A stretch of 64,000 nucleotides of DNA from Gigaspora rosea (Eukaryota; Glomeromycota; Glomeromycetes; Diversisporales; Gigasporaceae), in the NCBI GenBank assembly GCA_003550325.1, contig QKWP01000223.1:343309-407308 (forward strand). Direction: 5' to 3'. Each line of letters begins with the position of its first letter. Position 1 is the first letter of the stretch. Position numbers and translations under genes: made by a program. Of the stretch, positions 47,661 to 59,790 are shown piece by piece. The notes below the pieces were generated by a model. That model had not been told where the DNA came from and searched no databases. It saw nothing but the letters and a program-made list of their open reading frames with translations.

Positions 47661-47662
47661 AT

Positions 47663-47914
47663 ATGGGATGTTTCATATGTCCAAAACGATATGATCCTCA
47701 TCAACAATCTCATACTGTATTACGTCATTGTACAGAAGGATGTGACTGTAGATATAAGGTTTGTCATGACTGTTGTGTGCGAGGAAGAGGCACAAGACAA
47801 GAAGAGATGAGCAATAATAATGATCCGCTTGTGAATGAAATCACAAGATGGATATTTATTGTAAGTCACCGGACTTTCCAGGTGATTGCAGATCATGAAC
47901 GAAATAGTATTTGA
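47663..47914 (+). CDS. Small Cys-rich hypothetical protein
   Basis: 83 codons from ATG to a stop. The N-terminal half is CFICPKRYD, then HC-EGCDC-KVCHDCC: eight Cys plus His in a spacing that could bind zinc, though I recognise no named finger. The last 30 residues (DPLVNEITRWIF...ERNSI) match the end of an open frame at 35848-35940, within an interspersed repeat. It may therefore be a mobile-element protein or a chance frame in a repeat. No intron or neighbour supports it. Confidence 0.3.
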   Translation: MGCFICPKRYDPHQQSHTVLRHCTEGCDCRYKVCHDCCVRGRGTRQEEMSNNNDPLVNEITRWIFIVSHRTFQVIADHERNSI

Positions 47915-48130
47915 GTAACCTGATGATCTGCATCGATCTCTTTGTTCTTTGATTTTTCTGCTCGACATTGTATTTAGCTACCCTCCTACCACACCCTTGA
48001 TACAGGGTCACTGACTTTAGTAAAACAAAAGAAAGAAACAAAGAAAAAGATCGAAGCATTATGCTCAAAAAGATCTGCTCACGTGATGTTCACAGCTTGT
48101 TCTGTGACCCCCATTCAATACTGTATTACG
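47821..48130 (+). repeat. Interspersed repeat, copy 2 of a pair
   Basis: Counterpart of 35844-36092, with extra sequence in its centre (about 47985-48110). Ends at caatactgtattac immediately before the second LTR element. Confidence 0.7.
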
Positions 48131-49177
48131 TTGCGTTGTTTGTACTGTTGACCTATAAAATAATCACAAAAATGGGTATAACTCTCGCACTAGTAATCAG
48201 AATTCGATAAACTTACTACCATTCGATTCAGCTCGCCGAGATGGTTCGAATGAGCTATAGTACGCCCCTGTATGACCTCTGGTTGACAAAATAGGAATTA
48301 TCAAAGATTTATCCTTTGATCAGCAATCTGATTGGCTAGTAGATTGCTGCAGGCAAAAACGTTAGATCTGACATATCTGAAAGATGTCATATTTATTGCA
48401 TATATTCCAGATATCTCATATATCATATTTATATCATTATCACATATATTATATTTATTATATTTATACTATATATTTTATTAATAGTAGTTGTAGTATA
48501 TATTACACATGTAAAAGATATTGACTATTACATTTGTAAAAATTCAAAAAGTATAAAAGCGGCCAATGTGGACCCCAAGTTCAACATCGAGTCTTCATAC
48601 CCTTTCAATAAATAAAACAACTATTTACTACACAAATCAAACAGTTATTAGTATCCTCATATACTTTTAATTGTAGCCTCTTTCGTAATTGCAAATTGCC
48701 TTAAATCTTCTTTGATAAGTTTTCTTAAAAAATGCCATATCGATTTAGATATACCACAGTAACAAAGATTGAAGTTATACAAAGTGTTCACTGTTTAAAC
48801 TCGCTCTAGTTACCTAATATCTTTGAAGAAGTGGATATAGGATAACAAATTGGTGGTGACTGTGAGATACTTTCTCCACCTGTACTATATTTTGGAAAAA
48901 ATAAAATTTGAAACGTTGACTTCATGGAACGTTTGCCACTAAGTAAAGTCGATCATTTTGCTCTGATTGAGCTGAAATTTGGACTGTATACTCTTTGAAG
49001 GATTCCAAATCTTTTCTACTAAGCTTATCTTAGGATGAAAACGCTTCTGGAACCCGTAAATCGTGTTGACGGCATTTTTGGACGTCAAGGAAGAAATTTT
49101 TGGTCACGTGACATACATCGTGAAACTATCGTTCGGAATTAAAAACTGAGGTATAACCAACCAAACCAACTTGAAAT

Positions 49178-49402
49178 TTGATGCCTAGAAGAGGTACTGC
49201 AACCCCACAAACACCTGCATATATTGAAAATACTCTTGCTTGGAAAGCTCCCTTCTACAAGAAATATCTTGAACAAGAATTAGATAAACTTGTTGACTCT
49301 TCTGAGCAAAAAGACAGAACTATTGTCTTCTCTTTGAAAACTATCAAATTAGCAGACTTATACAGCACCCAATTAAAACAACCTCAAGCTTTTGATTGTT
49401 AA
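49178..49402 (+). other. Leader ORF of the second Ty3 element
   Basis: 74 codons (MPRRGTATPQTPAYIENTL...) between the primer-binding-like site and gag. Hydrophilic and Lys/Glu-rich. No domain recognised. It could be a short leader protein or the first part of gag. Confidence 0.4.
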
Positions 49403-51000
49403 AATTTTTACTTTTATTCTCTTTATTATTATTATTATTTTATTATTATATGCAATTCAACTTCCAAGGATACATTTTGAAAATATTTATATATCAACAA
49501 GAACATTTTTTCGATTCACCTTTAAGTCAAACAGAAGATTCTTGTGATATTTGCTATCCTGTAACTACCCCTATTTCCAGAAACTTCCAAAATTTTTATC
49601 AGTGGTATTGTGCTGAATATCCTGCTAGTGACTTCTCTGGAAAATCATTAGAATATTTTCATCAACTATTCCAAATTTATACTCAATTTAACTTACTCCA
49701 ATATAAAAATACTATTTTCAAACTTATTTTTAGCTTTAGATATTCTTCTTCTTCTGGTAATTTTACTAGTATTATACGTAGCGTTGCTAGTTTAACTATC
49801 TATACTAGTTGTTTTTACAGAAACCCAATTTCTATGTCTGATGAACTTAAAAACGAGGACTGTCTGCACAAAGACTTTGAAGATTATAGTGATTCTTTTG
49901 AGAACCTTTTTACTTTAACACCTAACAATACACCTCTACCTAGTCCTACCTTATTACCTGCACGATTACCCACTCCTTCTCCATTACTTATTAACGCAAT
50001 GGTAGCTACACCCGATGTCATTTTGAACTATTTGAGTGAGCATGAAAAAGGAAACATGTTATTGAGAATAGAACCATTCAAAGGGGATAGAACCCAAGAT
50101 CCTCTGACCTGGATTGAAGACTTTAACAAGGCTGCACAAGCAAACAAATGGAACTTGGCTAGAAAAAGGACATACTTGCTGCTTTCTTAAGGGATAATGC
50201 AGAAGATTGGACCACTACTGTTGCTGACTATGCTAATAGAGGTACTGCCTGGGATACTGTAGAAACCACTTTCAAAGCCTCTTTTTGTACCCAACAATGG
50301 CAGAACAAATAGCTTAGAGACTTGGACTCATTGAAACAAGGACCTGAAGAACCTGTTGATGCTTACTATAGCAAATTTAAAAGACTGGTTAAAAGAGTGA
50401 AAGCTAGAGCTACACTTCAGGATGCTCAAAAACTTTTCTACTTTAAAAAGGGATTACGCTCTGCATCCTAACCATTCTTCTTACTCATAACCCTCCTCAT
50501 TTAGCTGCTCTTCTTGAACTTGCTAGAACCTATGGGCAAGAAACTGACTTTGCTACCAATGCTGATCCTGGCCCAAATAATCCTAGTGCTGCTGCTTATG
50601 AAAAAGAAATTGAAGAACTTACTAAGCAGATGAATCAAATGTTATTAAACTATGCATCTATTGCATCTGCCTTGAGTGCTCAAACTGAACCACAATATCG
50701 TCCAAAACAATGCCAGCAAACCTACCTGAAGCTAAGGCCTACTAACAATTCTCGACCCAATGTTGTTTGCTACAGATGTAGTGAAAAAGAACATTTTGCA
50801 AAAGATTGCATGTCTGAACATTTACCAACCAAAGAACAACGTTGCCAAATAACTAATCGAAATCAGAACAAACAAAGAATCCATTACGCTGCTGCTGAGG
50901 AAGACAACTCTGAAGAAGAGGAAATTTATATTACTCATGCTTCTTGCCCTAAACCTTATAATACCAATAGAAAAGCATAAAAAGAAGCAAAAAAGGATTC
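49396..51000 (+). pseudogene. gag remnant, second Ty3 element
   Basis: Pro/Thr-rich stretch, then a capsid-like segment (RIEPFKGDRTQDPLTWIEDF near 50065-50125) and a CCHC knuckle (CYRCSEKEHFAKDC near 50769-50810). Fossil. Confidence 0.75.
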
Positions 51001-51224
51001 AAAAGAAGTCTGAATCACAGAAAGAAATAAAACTGAGAAACAGAACTGTCCACGTCGAAGAACCTGAATTTGAGGACATGGTAGAAGAACCTATTGAACC
51101 TCCTAAACCTGTGAAGTCTACTAGAAAAAGAGTTCAAAAACTTCCCTCTGTTATTGATCAATTGGAACCATATGATATCTCCAAGAACCTTTTGAATAGA
51201 CCAGCTTAAGCTACTTATGGACAG

Positions 51225-51758
51225 TTGCTCCAATATCCCAACCAATGCAAATATCTTGCCCAAACTCAGAAAAGGAATAATGCACCTGTCACAGAAGCCA
51301 ACCATGTGGAACTAGGACCTAAACATAAAACTGTGGCAATGAGATACCATGTTAATATTAAAGGACAGCCAGTTGTCGCTATTCTTGATTCTGGTGCCGC
51401 TGTTAGCATCATTACTGCTAAATTGATGAAAAGACTTGGACTTAAAATTAACCAACATTCTAAAACTATCGTTGTTACTGCCAACGGAGCTAGAGAAAAA
51501 GCCTTAGGCTCTATTACTGATGTAAAGATTACTTTCCAAGATATTGTCATTCCTATCGACCTACAAGTAATCGAATCCAAAGATGAGACCCTCTTGTTAG
51601 GAACTGACTGGTTTAATAAATCCAGAGTGAACCTTGATTTTGACGATCACACCCTAAAAATCCGCTACCTAGGAAAGAGAGCCACTATTTACACTACTCA
51701 TGTAAGCGGAGAACTGGTACCTGACAAGTTTGAAGAATTTACTGATGAGGACGAATAG
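51225..51758 (+). pseudogene. Aspartic protease remnant, second Ty3 element
   Basis: Retropepsin words ILDSGAAVSIIT (about 51380) and LLLGTDWF (about 51592). Strongly similar in layout to 38720-39061. Confidence 0.8.
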
Positions 51759-52059
51759 ATAGATGAGCTTGAACAAGAAGAAATGGAGACCTACTACATG
51801 GAAGAAGGAGGACAGGAAGATGAGGATTTATTCTTCAACCCTTGGACAGAAGTCATCTCTGAAAAAAATCTAGCAGCCTATGTTGCACTGACTGCTGACG
51901 TTGAAATTCCACTTTCAACTCTCCAAATGAATACTTCTTTAACTCCCTCTGAAAAGAAGATTGCAGAGAAGATTCTTCTCAACAATTATCATATTTTTGC
52001 AGAAAAATCTCGGAAGAAGAACAGACCTTAGAACTGGGACAAACTAATGAAGTCTGTCA

Positions 52060-53340
52060 TGAAATATACACCCCAATGCCAAACCAATCAAACAAAGAGC
52101 TTACAGAGCTTCATCTGATGATCAAGAATTTCTCAAACATGAAATTAAAGAAATGGAAAGACGAGGAATCATCAGAGAATCATGTAGCCAATAGTCTTCT
52201 TCTGTGGTTATCATATCTAAAAAGAATGGAAAGAAAAGACTTTGCATTGATTATCGCAAATTAAATGCAGTTACTGAAAAGGATGTCTACCCCCTTCCTG
52301 ATATCAATGAAACTTTATCTGTCTTCGAAGGAGCCCAATAGTTCACTAGTCTAGATCTGGCCAATGGATATTAGCAAGTCGCCATACAAGAGAAGAACAG
52401 AAAAAAAACTGCCTTCATTACCAAACAGGGAATGTATGAATTTATGTGATGCCCTTTGAACTGTGCAATACTCCTGCTACATTCCAACGATTAATGGACA
52501 AATTCTGCAACCATTTATTAACAAGTTTGTAGTAGTATATTTAGATGATATTACCATTTATTCAAAGACATTTAAGAAGTATTGTGAACACCTACAAACT
52601 GTGTTAAAATGCTACAAGAAGCTAATCTGAAATTGAATACAGAAAAATGTTTTTTCTTCTTAAATGAATTAAAATTCCTAGGACAGATTGTAGAAAAGAT
52701 GGTGTAAAACCTGATGAAGAAAAGATAGCCAAAGTAAAGAATTTTCCAACATCTACCACTGTTTGACAAATTAGAGAATTCTTAGGACTTGCCTCTTATT
52801 ACAGAAAATTTATAAAGGGATTTTCTAAAATCACTAAACCTCTAAATCTCTTATTACAAAAAGACCAACCTTACCACTGGGGAAATGAACAAGAGAATGC
52901 CTTCCAAACTCTTAAGGAACATCTTGTTACTGCACCAATTTTGAAGTATCCTGACTTCAAACAGCCTTTCTATATCCATACCGATACTTCACAATCTGGT
53001 TTAGGAGCAGTACTAGCTCAAATTGATGAGGACAAGAAAGAACATATTATTGTATATGCTAGCAGAAGTCTTTCAAAAGCTGAACAAAACTACTCAGCTA
53101 CAGAACTAGAATGTCTAGCTGTAGTATGGGCAGTTGAACATTTTCATCAATACCTAGGAGGAAATTACTTTTATCTCATTACCGATCATGCAGCCTTGAA
53201 GTAGCTTAGAACTACGAAGCTTGTTGGCAGAAGAGCCAGATGGATTATGCACCTTGAACCCTATAACTTTACTATAATCCACAGAGCAGGAAGAAGACAT
53301 AATAATGCTGATTCTTTATCTCAAATGTATGAAGAAGATG
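52060..53340 (+). pseudogene. Reverse transcriptase and RNase H remnant, second Ty3 element
   Basis: RT core with LCIDYRKLNAVTEKD-like sequence (about 52245-52290) and YLDDITIYSK (about 52537). RNase H DTSQSGLGAVLAQI and YASRSLSKAEQNY at 52983-53095. Fossil. Confidence 0.8.
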
Positions 53341-54090
53341 AACTCTATGAGGATGAACAGGAAGTGAATTTCTTTGACCTTCCTACTGAAGAAGAAGCTT
53401 GAGAAGCTGCCCTTGCAGGACACCCAATCACCATCCCAATGGATAATGACGAAGTAGAAATATTCTACTTGGTCAACAATGAAGAACCTGACCATGAGGA
53501 AGAAACCTCTGCATTTATCGATCTCTATTAGGAAAATACTTGGGAAGATATTGAACCTCTCCCACTAAATTATCCAATAACTTACATGTTAACAATGAAG
53601 AACTGGGATTACTCTACACGAATGAAGAATATGATGATAATGAAAGAAAAGTTGTCTTTAATGATCAAAATGATCATGATAATTTTAGAAACTTAGTAGA
53701 AACTTTCAAGTTTACAGACATAGACGAGCTTGAAAGATATAACCTGGTTTTGACTAGGTATTAAAGCAAAATTGAGAAAGAAGACATAGACACCATTGAG
53801 AAAGGTGGCAAGAACATTTTGAACGTCTAAAAGAAATTGCACCAGAAGAAGATGATTCAGAACTAGATTCTGAAACCCAAAAAGGTGCTCAGACTATTCA
53901 AGACCTCGAGATTGTCAGAAAAACTTTGTATAATAATTTATCACCCACACTTCTTGAAAGTATTTGTCCCTATGAAACTATGACTTTCTCTCCTGACGGA
54001 ATTGTGTATAACAACCAATTTTGCACTTGGTACTATATCGAGCAAATTAGTAAATGATTTAGTATTAAAGACAAAGGTAAAGAACTTACC

Positions 54091-54172
54091 AGAGATTGGA
54101 AAGGTCCCTGTGCCCAATGTTGGTGTGGTAATAAACTTTATAGCCCTTGTGACGAATGTCCTACCTGCTATG
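54091..54172 (+). other. Cys-cluster motif between RNase H and integrase (second Ty3 element)
   Basis: In one frame this segment reads RDWKGPCAQCWCGNK followed by CDECPTC, six cysteines in CxxCxC and CxxCxxC spacing. A related segment (GPNAQC...CGD, then CHKCKTY) occurs at the same place in the first element (about 40953-41030). It is distinct from the integrase HHCC finger, which lies downstream. Confidence 0.6.
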
Positions 54173-54789
54173 TTGAATTATGGCTCTAGGCAACAATAAA
54201 TGATATCCTATTGAAACTATTGGACCATGCTATTGGAGTATACCAGCCAATGATTTTGAAGAACCTTCATCCTTCAATGAACCCCATCCTTATGAATCAT
54301 TACCTTTAGAACCCCTATTTGGACAACAATCTGATTCTTTAGTTATTCTACAAACAATTACCAATGTTCAAGTAAACTACTTTGTTATTCAACCTGACTA
54401 TAATTTAGTAAATACCCCTTGGTGGTTACCCTTGTTAGAAACACTCTCCCAACAATTATTGGATGAGCACAACAATTTCTCCTCCACTTACCTTTGTAAT
54501 TCTGTTTGGTGGACAACACCTAACCCTACTTTTTATAACTAGATATTATTTTCTTTCTGAAACCTGACAATAAGCTCAATCCAGTCTAGGTCATCAGTAT
54601 CCTAGTACACTTTCAAAAAAAAATAGAACCTGAACATTATCAAAATTTAAAAATATTTTTAGAAACAGCAACCTACCCCTTACAATTTTCAAAAACCCAA
54701 AAAGAACAATTGAGAAAGAAAAGTTAATATTTCTGTATCAAAAACAATAAATTATACAAAAGAAACAAGAAACAAAATCAAGACACACT

Positions 54790-55800
54790 AAGAGTGATAC
54801 AAAAGCATGAAGTCGAATCTGTTCTATACCTCATGCACAACCATCCTCTTGGAGCACATTTTGGCACTGACAAAAAATCAAAAGTCGATACTATTGGCCT
54901 CAAATGTATGAACATATTCGAAACTATGTGATAATTGTCAGAAAAGAGGAAAATATAGACAATATGAACCTCTTCATCCTATCGAAGTAGAAGCACCTTT
55001 TGACAAAATTGGACTTGATTTTGTTGGATCTCTCCCTTCTACCATTCGAGGAAATAAATATATAATCATTGCAATAGATTATATGACCAAATACCCTGAA
55101 GCTAAGGCCGTACCTAATGCAACTGCTCAACAAACTGCTGATTTTATCTATAAAGACATCATTTGTAGACATGAATGTCCTAATTTTATACTCTCTGATC
55201 AAGAAACCCATTTTAATAACTTGCTAATTGAAGGCTTGATGCAGAAATTCCAAATTAAACAATCCCCAAACGAATGGACTAGTAGAACACTATAACAGGA
55301 CCCTATGTGAATCCTTGGCTAATTTGGCTAATGAAAATACAGAATGGGATAAACTGATACCTTCTATCCTATTCTTCTATAGAAGCTCTAAGCGTGCTAC
55401 TACCAAATTTACACCCTTTTTATTGACCTATAGTAGATAACCAAAACTGCCTATTTTTGAACGACAGGAAGTTTTAGAAGAAAATCTTTTGACAAGATTG
55501 TATACGATTGTTGAAGATTTACCTGCCAATAAGGAACAAGCCAAGAAAATGTTAAAAAAGCTCAACAACGACAAAAGTTCTACTGGGATAAGAAGTTAAA
55601 GAAAGTTTGATGGTTATTTAAAAAAGAAGAACAAGTATTGTGCTACAATGCCGCAAGGGATAAATATTTCACAGGAAAATTATTACCAAAATAGAAAGGA
55701 CCCTATTTTATCTATAATAAAGTAGTACCAGATGTTTACAAACTTCGTACAATGGATGGACAAATTTTGGAAACACCAATCAATGCCTATTTACTAAAAA
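54790..55800 (+). pseudogene. Integrase remnant, second Ty3 element
   Basis: HH part LMHNHPLGAHFGTD (about 54832), core words DYMTKYPEAKAV (about 55078) and SDQETHFNN (about 55195), and a C-terminal GPYFIY-like segment (about 55700). Fossil. Confidence 0.75.
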
Positions 55801-55919
55801 AATATTATATTCACCAAACATGGGACCCTATGATCATTATATAGACGTTTTATTTTTTTTCTTCTTTATTATTTTTTTTTTTCTTTCTATTTTATTTACT
55901 ATTTGGATAGCTTTAAAAA

Positions 55920-56324
55920 ATGACAGCTTTAATAGAACTAGTTTTAAGAGAACTAGAGGAGACAGAACTCGCCAATGTTAATATCGAACCTCCTTCTTAT
56001 GATCGAAGGGATAAGACCAAAATTAAAGTTCGAAAAACCTATCAAGCATTAATGAATACAGCCCGACTAAGAAACAATGAGGTTAATCATATCAAGATAC
56101 TGGTTTATGCCTACTATCTAGGAGAATTACTAAAAACCAAGCCAAAAACCTCAGCCCAACGAACAGTTTTGGCTAATTTCCTAACTAAACAATATGAAAA
56201 GACAGCCACACATGTTTATAAAATATTTTCTCCATATGGCATAGATGCTATTTATAGAACTAAGCTCTTGGTTCTACCCAATATTCCAAGGTTGAGAACC
56301 TCAGATCTTATCTTTCTTTGTTAA
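55920..56324 (+). CDS. Accessory ORF downstream of pol (second Ty3 element)
   Basis: 134 codons, intact from ATG to stop, 75 bp after a T-rich spacer that follows the integrase region. Predicted soluble and basic, helix-rich (ELVLRELEETELANV, KIKVRKTYQALMNTARLRN, ILVYAYYLGELLK), with no signal peptide or membrane segment, so not an envelope. No domain recognised. It is cleaner than the pol region before it, which is odd for a passenger of an old element. It may instead be a piece of a host gene picked up or abutting by chance. Confidence 0.45.
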   Translation: MTALIELVLRELEETELANVNIEPPSYDRRDKTKIKVRKTYQALMNTARLRNNEVNHIKILVYAYYLGELLKTKPKTSAQRTVLANFLTKQYEKTATHVYKIFSPYGIDAIYRTKLLVLPNIPRLRTSDLIFLC

Positions 56325-56758
56325 GTTCTCATGGAATTCGAAAATAAGTCCGGAAGAATGTTGCACAGGTTCAATAAATATATAAAGGATAGATATCGGG
56401 ATACCTTTAGTATCCTGATATCTACCCTTTATGCATCTGTTTATAATCTGTTTTGCCACGATTATTTGGCGGATCTATGGCAACATAAAAGATGAATACT
56501 GGTACAACATAAAAGATAAATATCGGTTTACTAAAGGTTATATATTAACATCCCGATATTGATCTTTTATATAGAGATAAAAGATGAATATTGGTATATA
56601 CAAGGGAAAATATTAGTTAACTAAAGGGTTTATTTTAATATCCTGATATCGATCTTTTATATTATAATTATATATCTGTTTTGCCATGATTATTTGGCAG
56701 ATCTATGGCAACATAAAAGATGAATATCGGTACAAAATAAAAGATAAATATTAGTTAA

Positions 56759-58373
56759 GGGTAGGGGGTATGTCGATCATTTTACATATGAAATCAGTGT
56801 CATGATTTTTTTGTGTAATATATGGTTACACATGTGAAGATCAATCGCATCTAGAATTTTCTACAGAATAGGAGCACTATGTGGTGGCGAAATTACTTTT
56901 GAAAAAAAGCAATTTTGCTATAAATTTCGCCATTACATATTTTTTTTAAACAAACTCTCAAAACAATCATACTATTTAATGCATTTTGATATAAGGAATT
57001 CAAATAATTTCATCAATAATTTCGCCAATTAGCCAATTATGAATTTCGCCGGACTAATTGCTAAATAAAAGTTTAAAAGAAGTAATTTCACCACCCATGT
57101 ACGTATAATTACTGTATTATAATTTTGTTGAGTTTAATTATTGTTGTGGCTAAATCTCGATATGAAAATATATATATAGACGTACGAAAATTGGGCAAGA
57201 TTTTGATAGCATGTACAATAAAACTTGAAAAAATGCATCCCAAAAATTTTGAAAAATTCATATTAAAATATTTAAAATTTCTAGCTTCAGCCATTTCCAG
57301 ATTTAGCCATAACAATTATTATATTGTTTGTTTGAAAGTTTACAACTATACACTGTAATAGCAATAAAAAGAAGCGAAAAACGTTAACATTACGGACATA
57401 ACCGTTGAAACAAAAAACTCGAAATTGTTAACCGTGCTTATATAAGTCAAGCTACCCATCGCTATTGCTGAAAGTGTTCCGTTGTCAACATAAGAAAAAA
57501 TAGCATTAAAAGACATATTGGGAGTGACCAAAGAACATCGCAAACGTTGACAAAGAACCATGCATACCCAAACGATTTGTAACTGCTATACGAAACAACT
57601 ACCCACTTATAACCTTAGGAATCTACACTATATACGTTGACTAAAAAAGAACAAAAAGAAGTGTTAATACTTTAATACTTCAAACCAACATAATACGACT
57701 AGTCTATATTGAAACCTGTTCACGTCGTTGAATTTAATAATAGTAAAAAAAAAACAAATAACAGTATAAAAATAAAATTACTTACCCACTCTCTTATTCT
57801 AAAGAATAGAATATGGCAGCTGCTTTAAAAAATCATACACTAAATATATCTACTCATTTCGTACTAGCTATTGGCCCTAAACTTGCGAGAAGTAACGTAT
57901 GTATTATACTGAATTTAGTACGCTAGATTCGTACGGCACTATTGTGCTATTTGGCAATATTAAGGTCGAAATTAATTATGAGAAAAGTTATCTACAAGAG
58001 TTTCGAAGTAATTAAAAATAAAACAGTAGTAACTAGTACTGTAGTAAGATAATGAAAGCGAAGCATTTAATTGAGGGGCAAATTTGATTGGGTAATTACT
58101 TGTTCTAGACCGATTTTCCATTTTGTGTAACCCTGGAAAATTTGTGTTGTCCCCGGAAATTTAACGACACATGTAAATACCTTTTTTTAAAATAATATAA
58201 CCCCTGAAAATGCTATTACTGTAAAGAGAAGGTTTTAATTTACAAGCCACAAAATTTTTATAAAAATTGACTGTGGCTAAAAAAATTTTTATCAGAAGCG
58301 TATTTTTATTATCTATATAAAATTTTTTAGTGATACCAAAATCATATGAAAAATGATCTACATACCCCTACCC
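56759..58373. mobile_element. piggyBac-like non-autonomous DNA element, 1.6 kb
   Basis: Flanked by TTAA on both sides (56755-56758, 58374-58377), and removing it restores the array sequence agttaactaaag. Termini gggtagggggtatgtcgatc and the complement of gatctacatacccctaccc pair for about 35 bp. No transposase ORF. A nested MITE occupies about 56890-57101. TTAA duplication is the piggyBac hallmark. The terminal GGGTAG is not the commonest piggyBac end. Confidence 0.85.
56890..57101. mobile_element. Nested MITE
   Basis: Left gtggtggcgaaattactttt faces right aaaagaagtaatttcaccac. It lies inside the TTAA-flanked element. Target duplication not resolved. Confidence 0.65.
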
Positions 58374-59652
58374 TTAACTAAAGAGTTTATTTTAATATCC
58401 CAATATCGACTTATATATTATAATTATATATCTGTTTTGCCACGATTATTTAGCGGATCTATGGCAACATAAAAGATGAATATCAGTACAAAATAAAAAA
58501 TAAATATCAGTTAACTAAAGGGTTTATTTTAATATCCCGATATCGATCTTTTATATTATAATTATATATCTGTTTTGCCACGATTATTTGGCGGATCTAT
58601 GGCAACATAAAAAATGAAAATCAGTATATACAAGGTTAAATATCAGCTAACTAAAAGGTTTATTTTAATATCCCGATATCAATCTTTTATATTATAATTA
58701 TATATCTGTTTTGCCACAATTATTTGGCAGATCTATGGCAACATAAAAGATGAATATCGGTATATACAAGATTAAATATCAGTTAACTAAAGGGTTTATT
58801 TTAATCTTCCGATATCGATACATTTTCTTGTTAGATATGAAAATTGATATAATTAAAATAAATTTTATTTTTGTTCATTTCCGATATATAATTAAAAGAC
58901 ATTTTTGATTTTTATTATTTAATATTAATACAAATATTATATACATAAAATTAATAGCTAAATAAATACATCATATAAATTACTATATTAAAAAAAACTA
59001 TTTTCTATTACTATGCCTAGAACTTCTAGGAGCTTTTTGACTTGAGCCACCTCTACTATAATGTGGTTTAGGTCTAGCAGTATTGACGGGATTAATATCA
59101 GAACTTTTTTCGATTAATCCTAAATTATTAACATATAACAAATTAATTGAATATTAGAAATATAAGTTTTTTGTTGAAATTATAACAGCAAATAAATAAA
59201 ATCAACAAATATATTACTTGGTTCATTATCATTAACGGCTTTACTTTTCCTTTGTTCATTGTGGTACCTTCAGAGATTATACAAATAAAATATTATAAAA
59301 ATTTAGTAAAAATCTTAAATAATTTGCATTGTAAATATTAAAAATTTTACTGGAAGCATCATCAGACGTTATATTAGTTATTGATGTGGCAGCTTCAGCA
59401 TTATATAAATAAAATATTACAAAAATTTTAGTAAAAATCTTAAATATTTGCATTATAAAATATTAAAAATTTTACCGGAGGCAGTTATATTAGTTATTAA
59501 TGTAACACCTTTAGAGATTATATGAATAAAACATTAATAAAAAAATCTTAAATAATTTGCACTGTAAATATTAAAAATTTTACTGAAGGTATTATATGAA
59601 TTGAATGCATCATCAGACGTTGTAGTAGAAGAACCACTAGACATTTTAGTGG

Positions 59653-59790
59653 GGTACTTTTACCAGGACCTGTATCAGGGGCACTTTTACCAGCTCTTGT
59701 ATCGGGGGCTTGACCAGCTCTTGTATTGGGGGCATAACCAGGGCTTGTATCGTGGGCTTGACCAGGGCTTGTATCGGGGGCACAACTGGG
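59653..59790. repeat. 24-27-bp minisatellite
   Basis: Five to six units of the type gggcttgaccagctcttgta tcgg, inside the fifth exon of the minus-strand gene. They encode APDTSPGQ-like repeats. Confidence 0.85.

Larger units (their letters stand above)
48148..56324 (+). mobile_element. Ty3/gypsy LTR retrotransposon, second element, broken
   Basis: The internal region starts with tggtggtgactgtgagata at 48851, nearly the same primer-binding-like stretch as in the first element. Order is gag, protease, RT, RNase H, integrase. The inferred 5' LTR is about 48148-48847 (TATA-like tataaaag near 48549, aataaa near 48608). Its start is a guess, because no 3' LTR copy is visible before the satellite array at 56380. 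Better preserved than the first element but still fossil, with about ten or more breaks. Extra small ORFs lie before gag (49178-49402) and after pol (55920-56324). Confidence 0.8.
56380..58815. repeat. Satellite-like array, 131-137-bp units with CGATATCGGG foldbacks
   Basis: Units contain tatctgttttgccacgatta, tttggcggatctatggcaac, ataaaagatgaatatcggt and atatcccgatatcgatcttt. The key word recurs at about 56451, 56681, 58430, 58569 and 58700. Each unit is partly self-complementary (taaaagat...atcggt against cccgatatcgatctttta). Split by the element 56759-58373. Confidence 0.85.

Noticed and set aside
48225-48270. tRNA-like GGTTCGAAT box
   Set aside because: Only a B-box-like word inside the inferred LTR; no acceptor stem or anticodon arm could be drawn.
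56325-56380. 3' LTR of the second Ty3 element
   Set aside because: No stretch downstream of 55830 matches 48148-48847 by eye.
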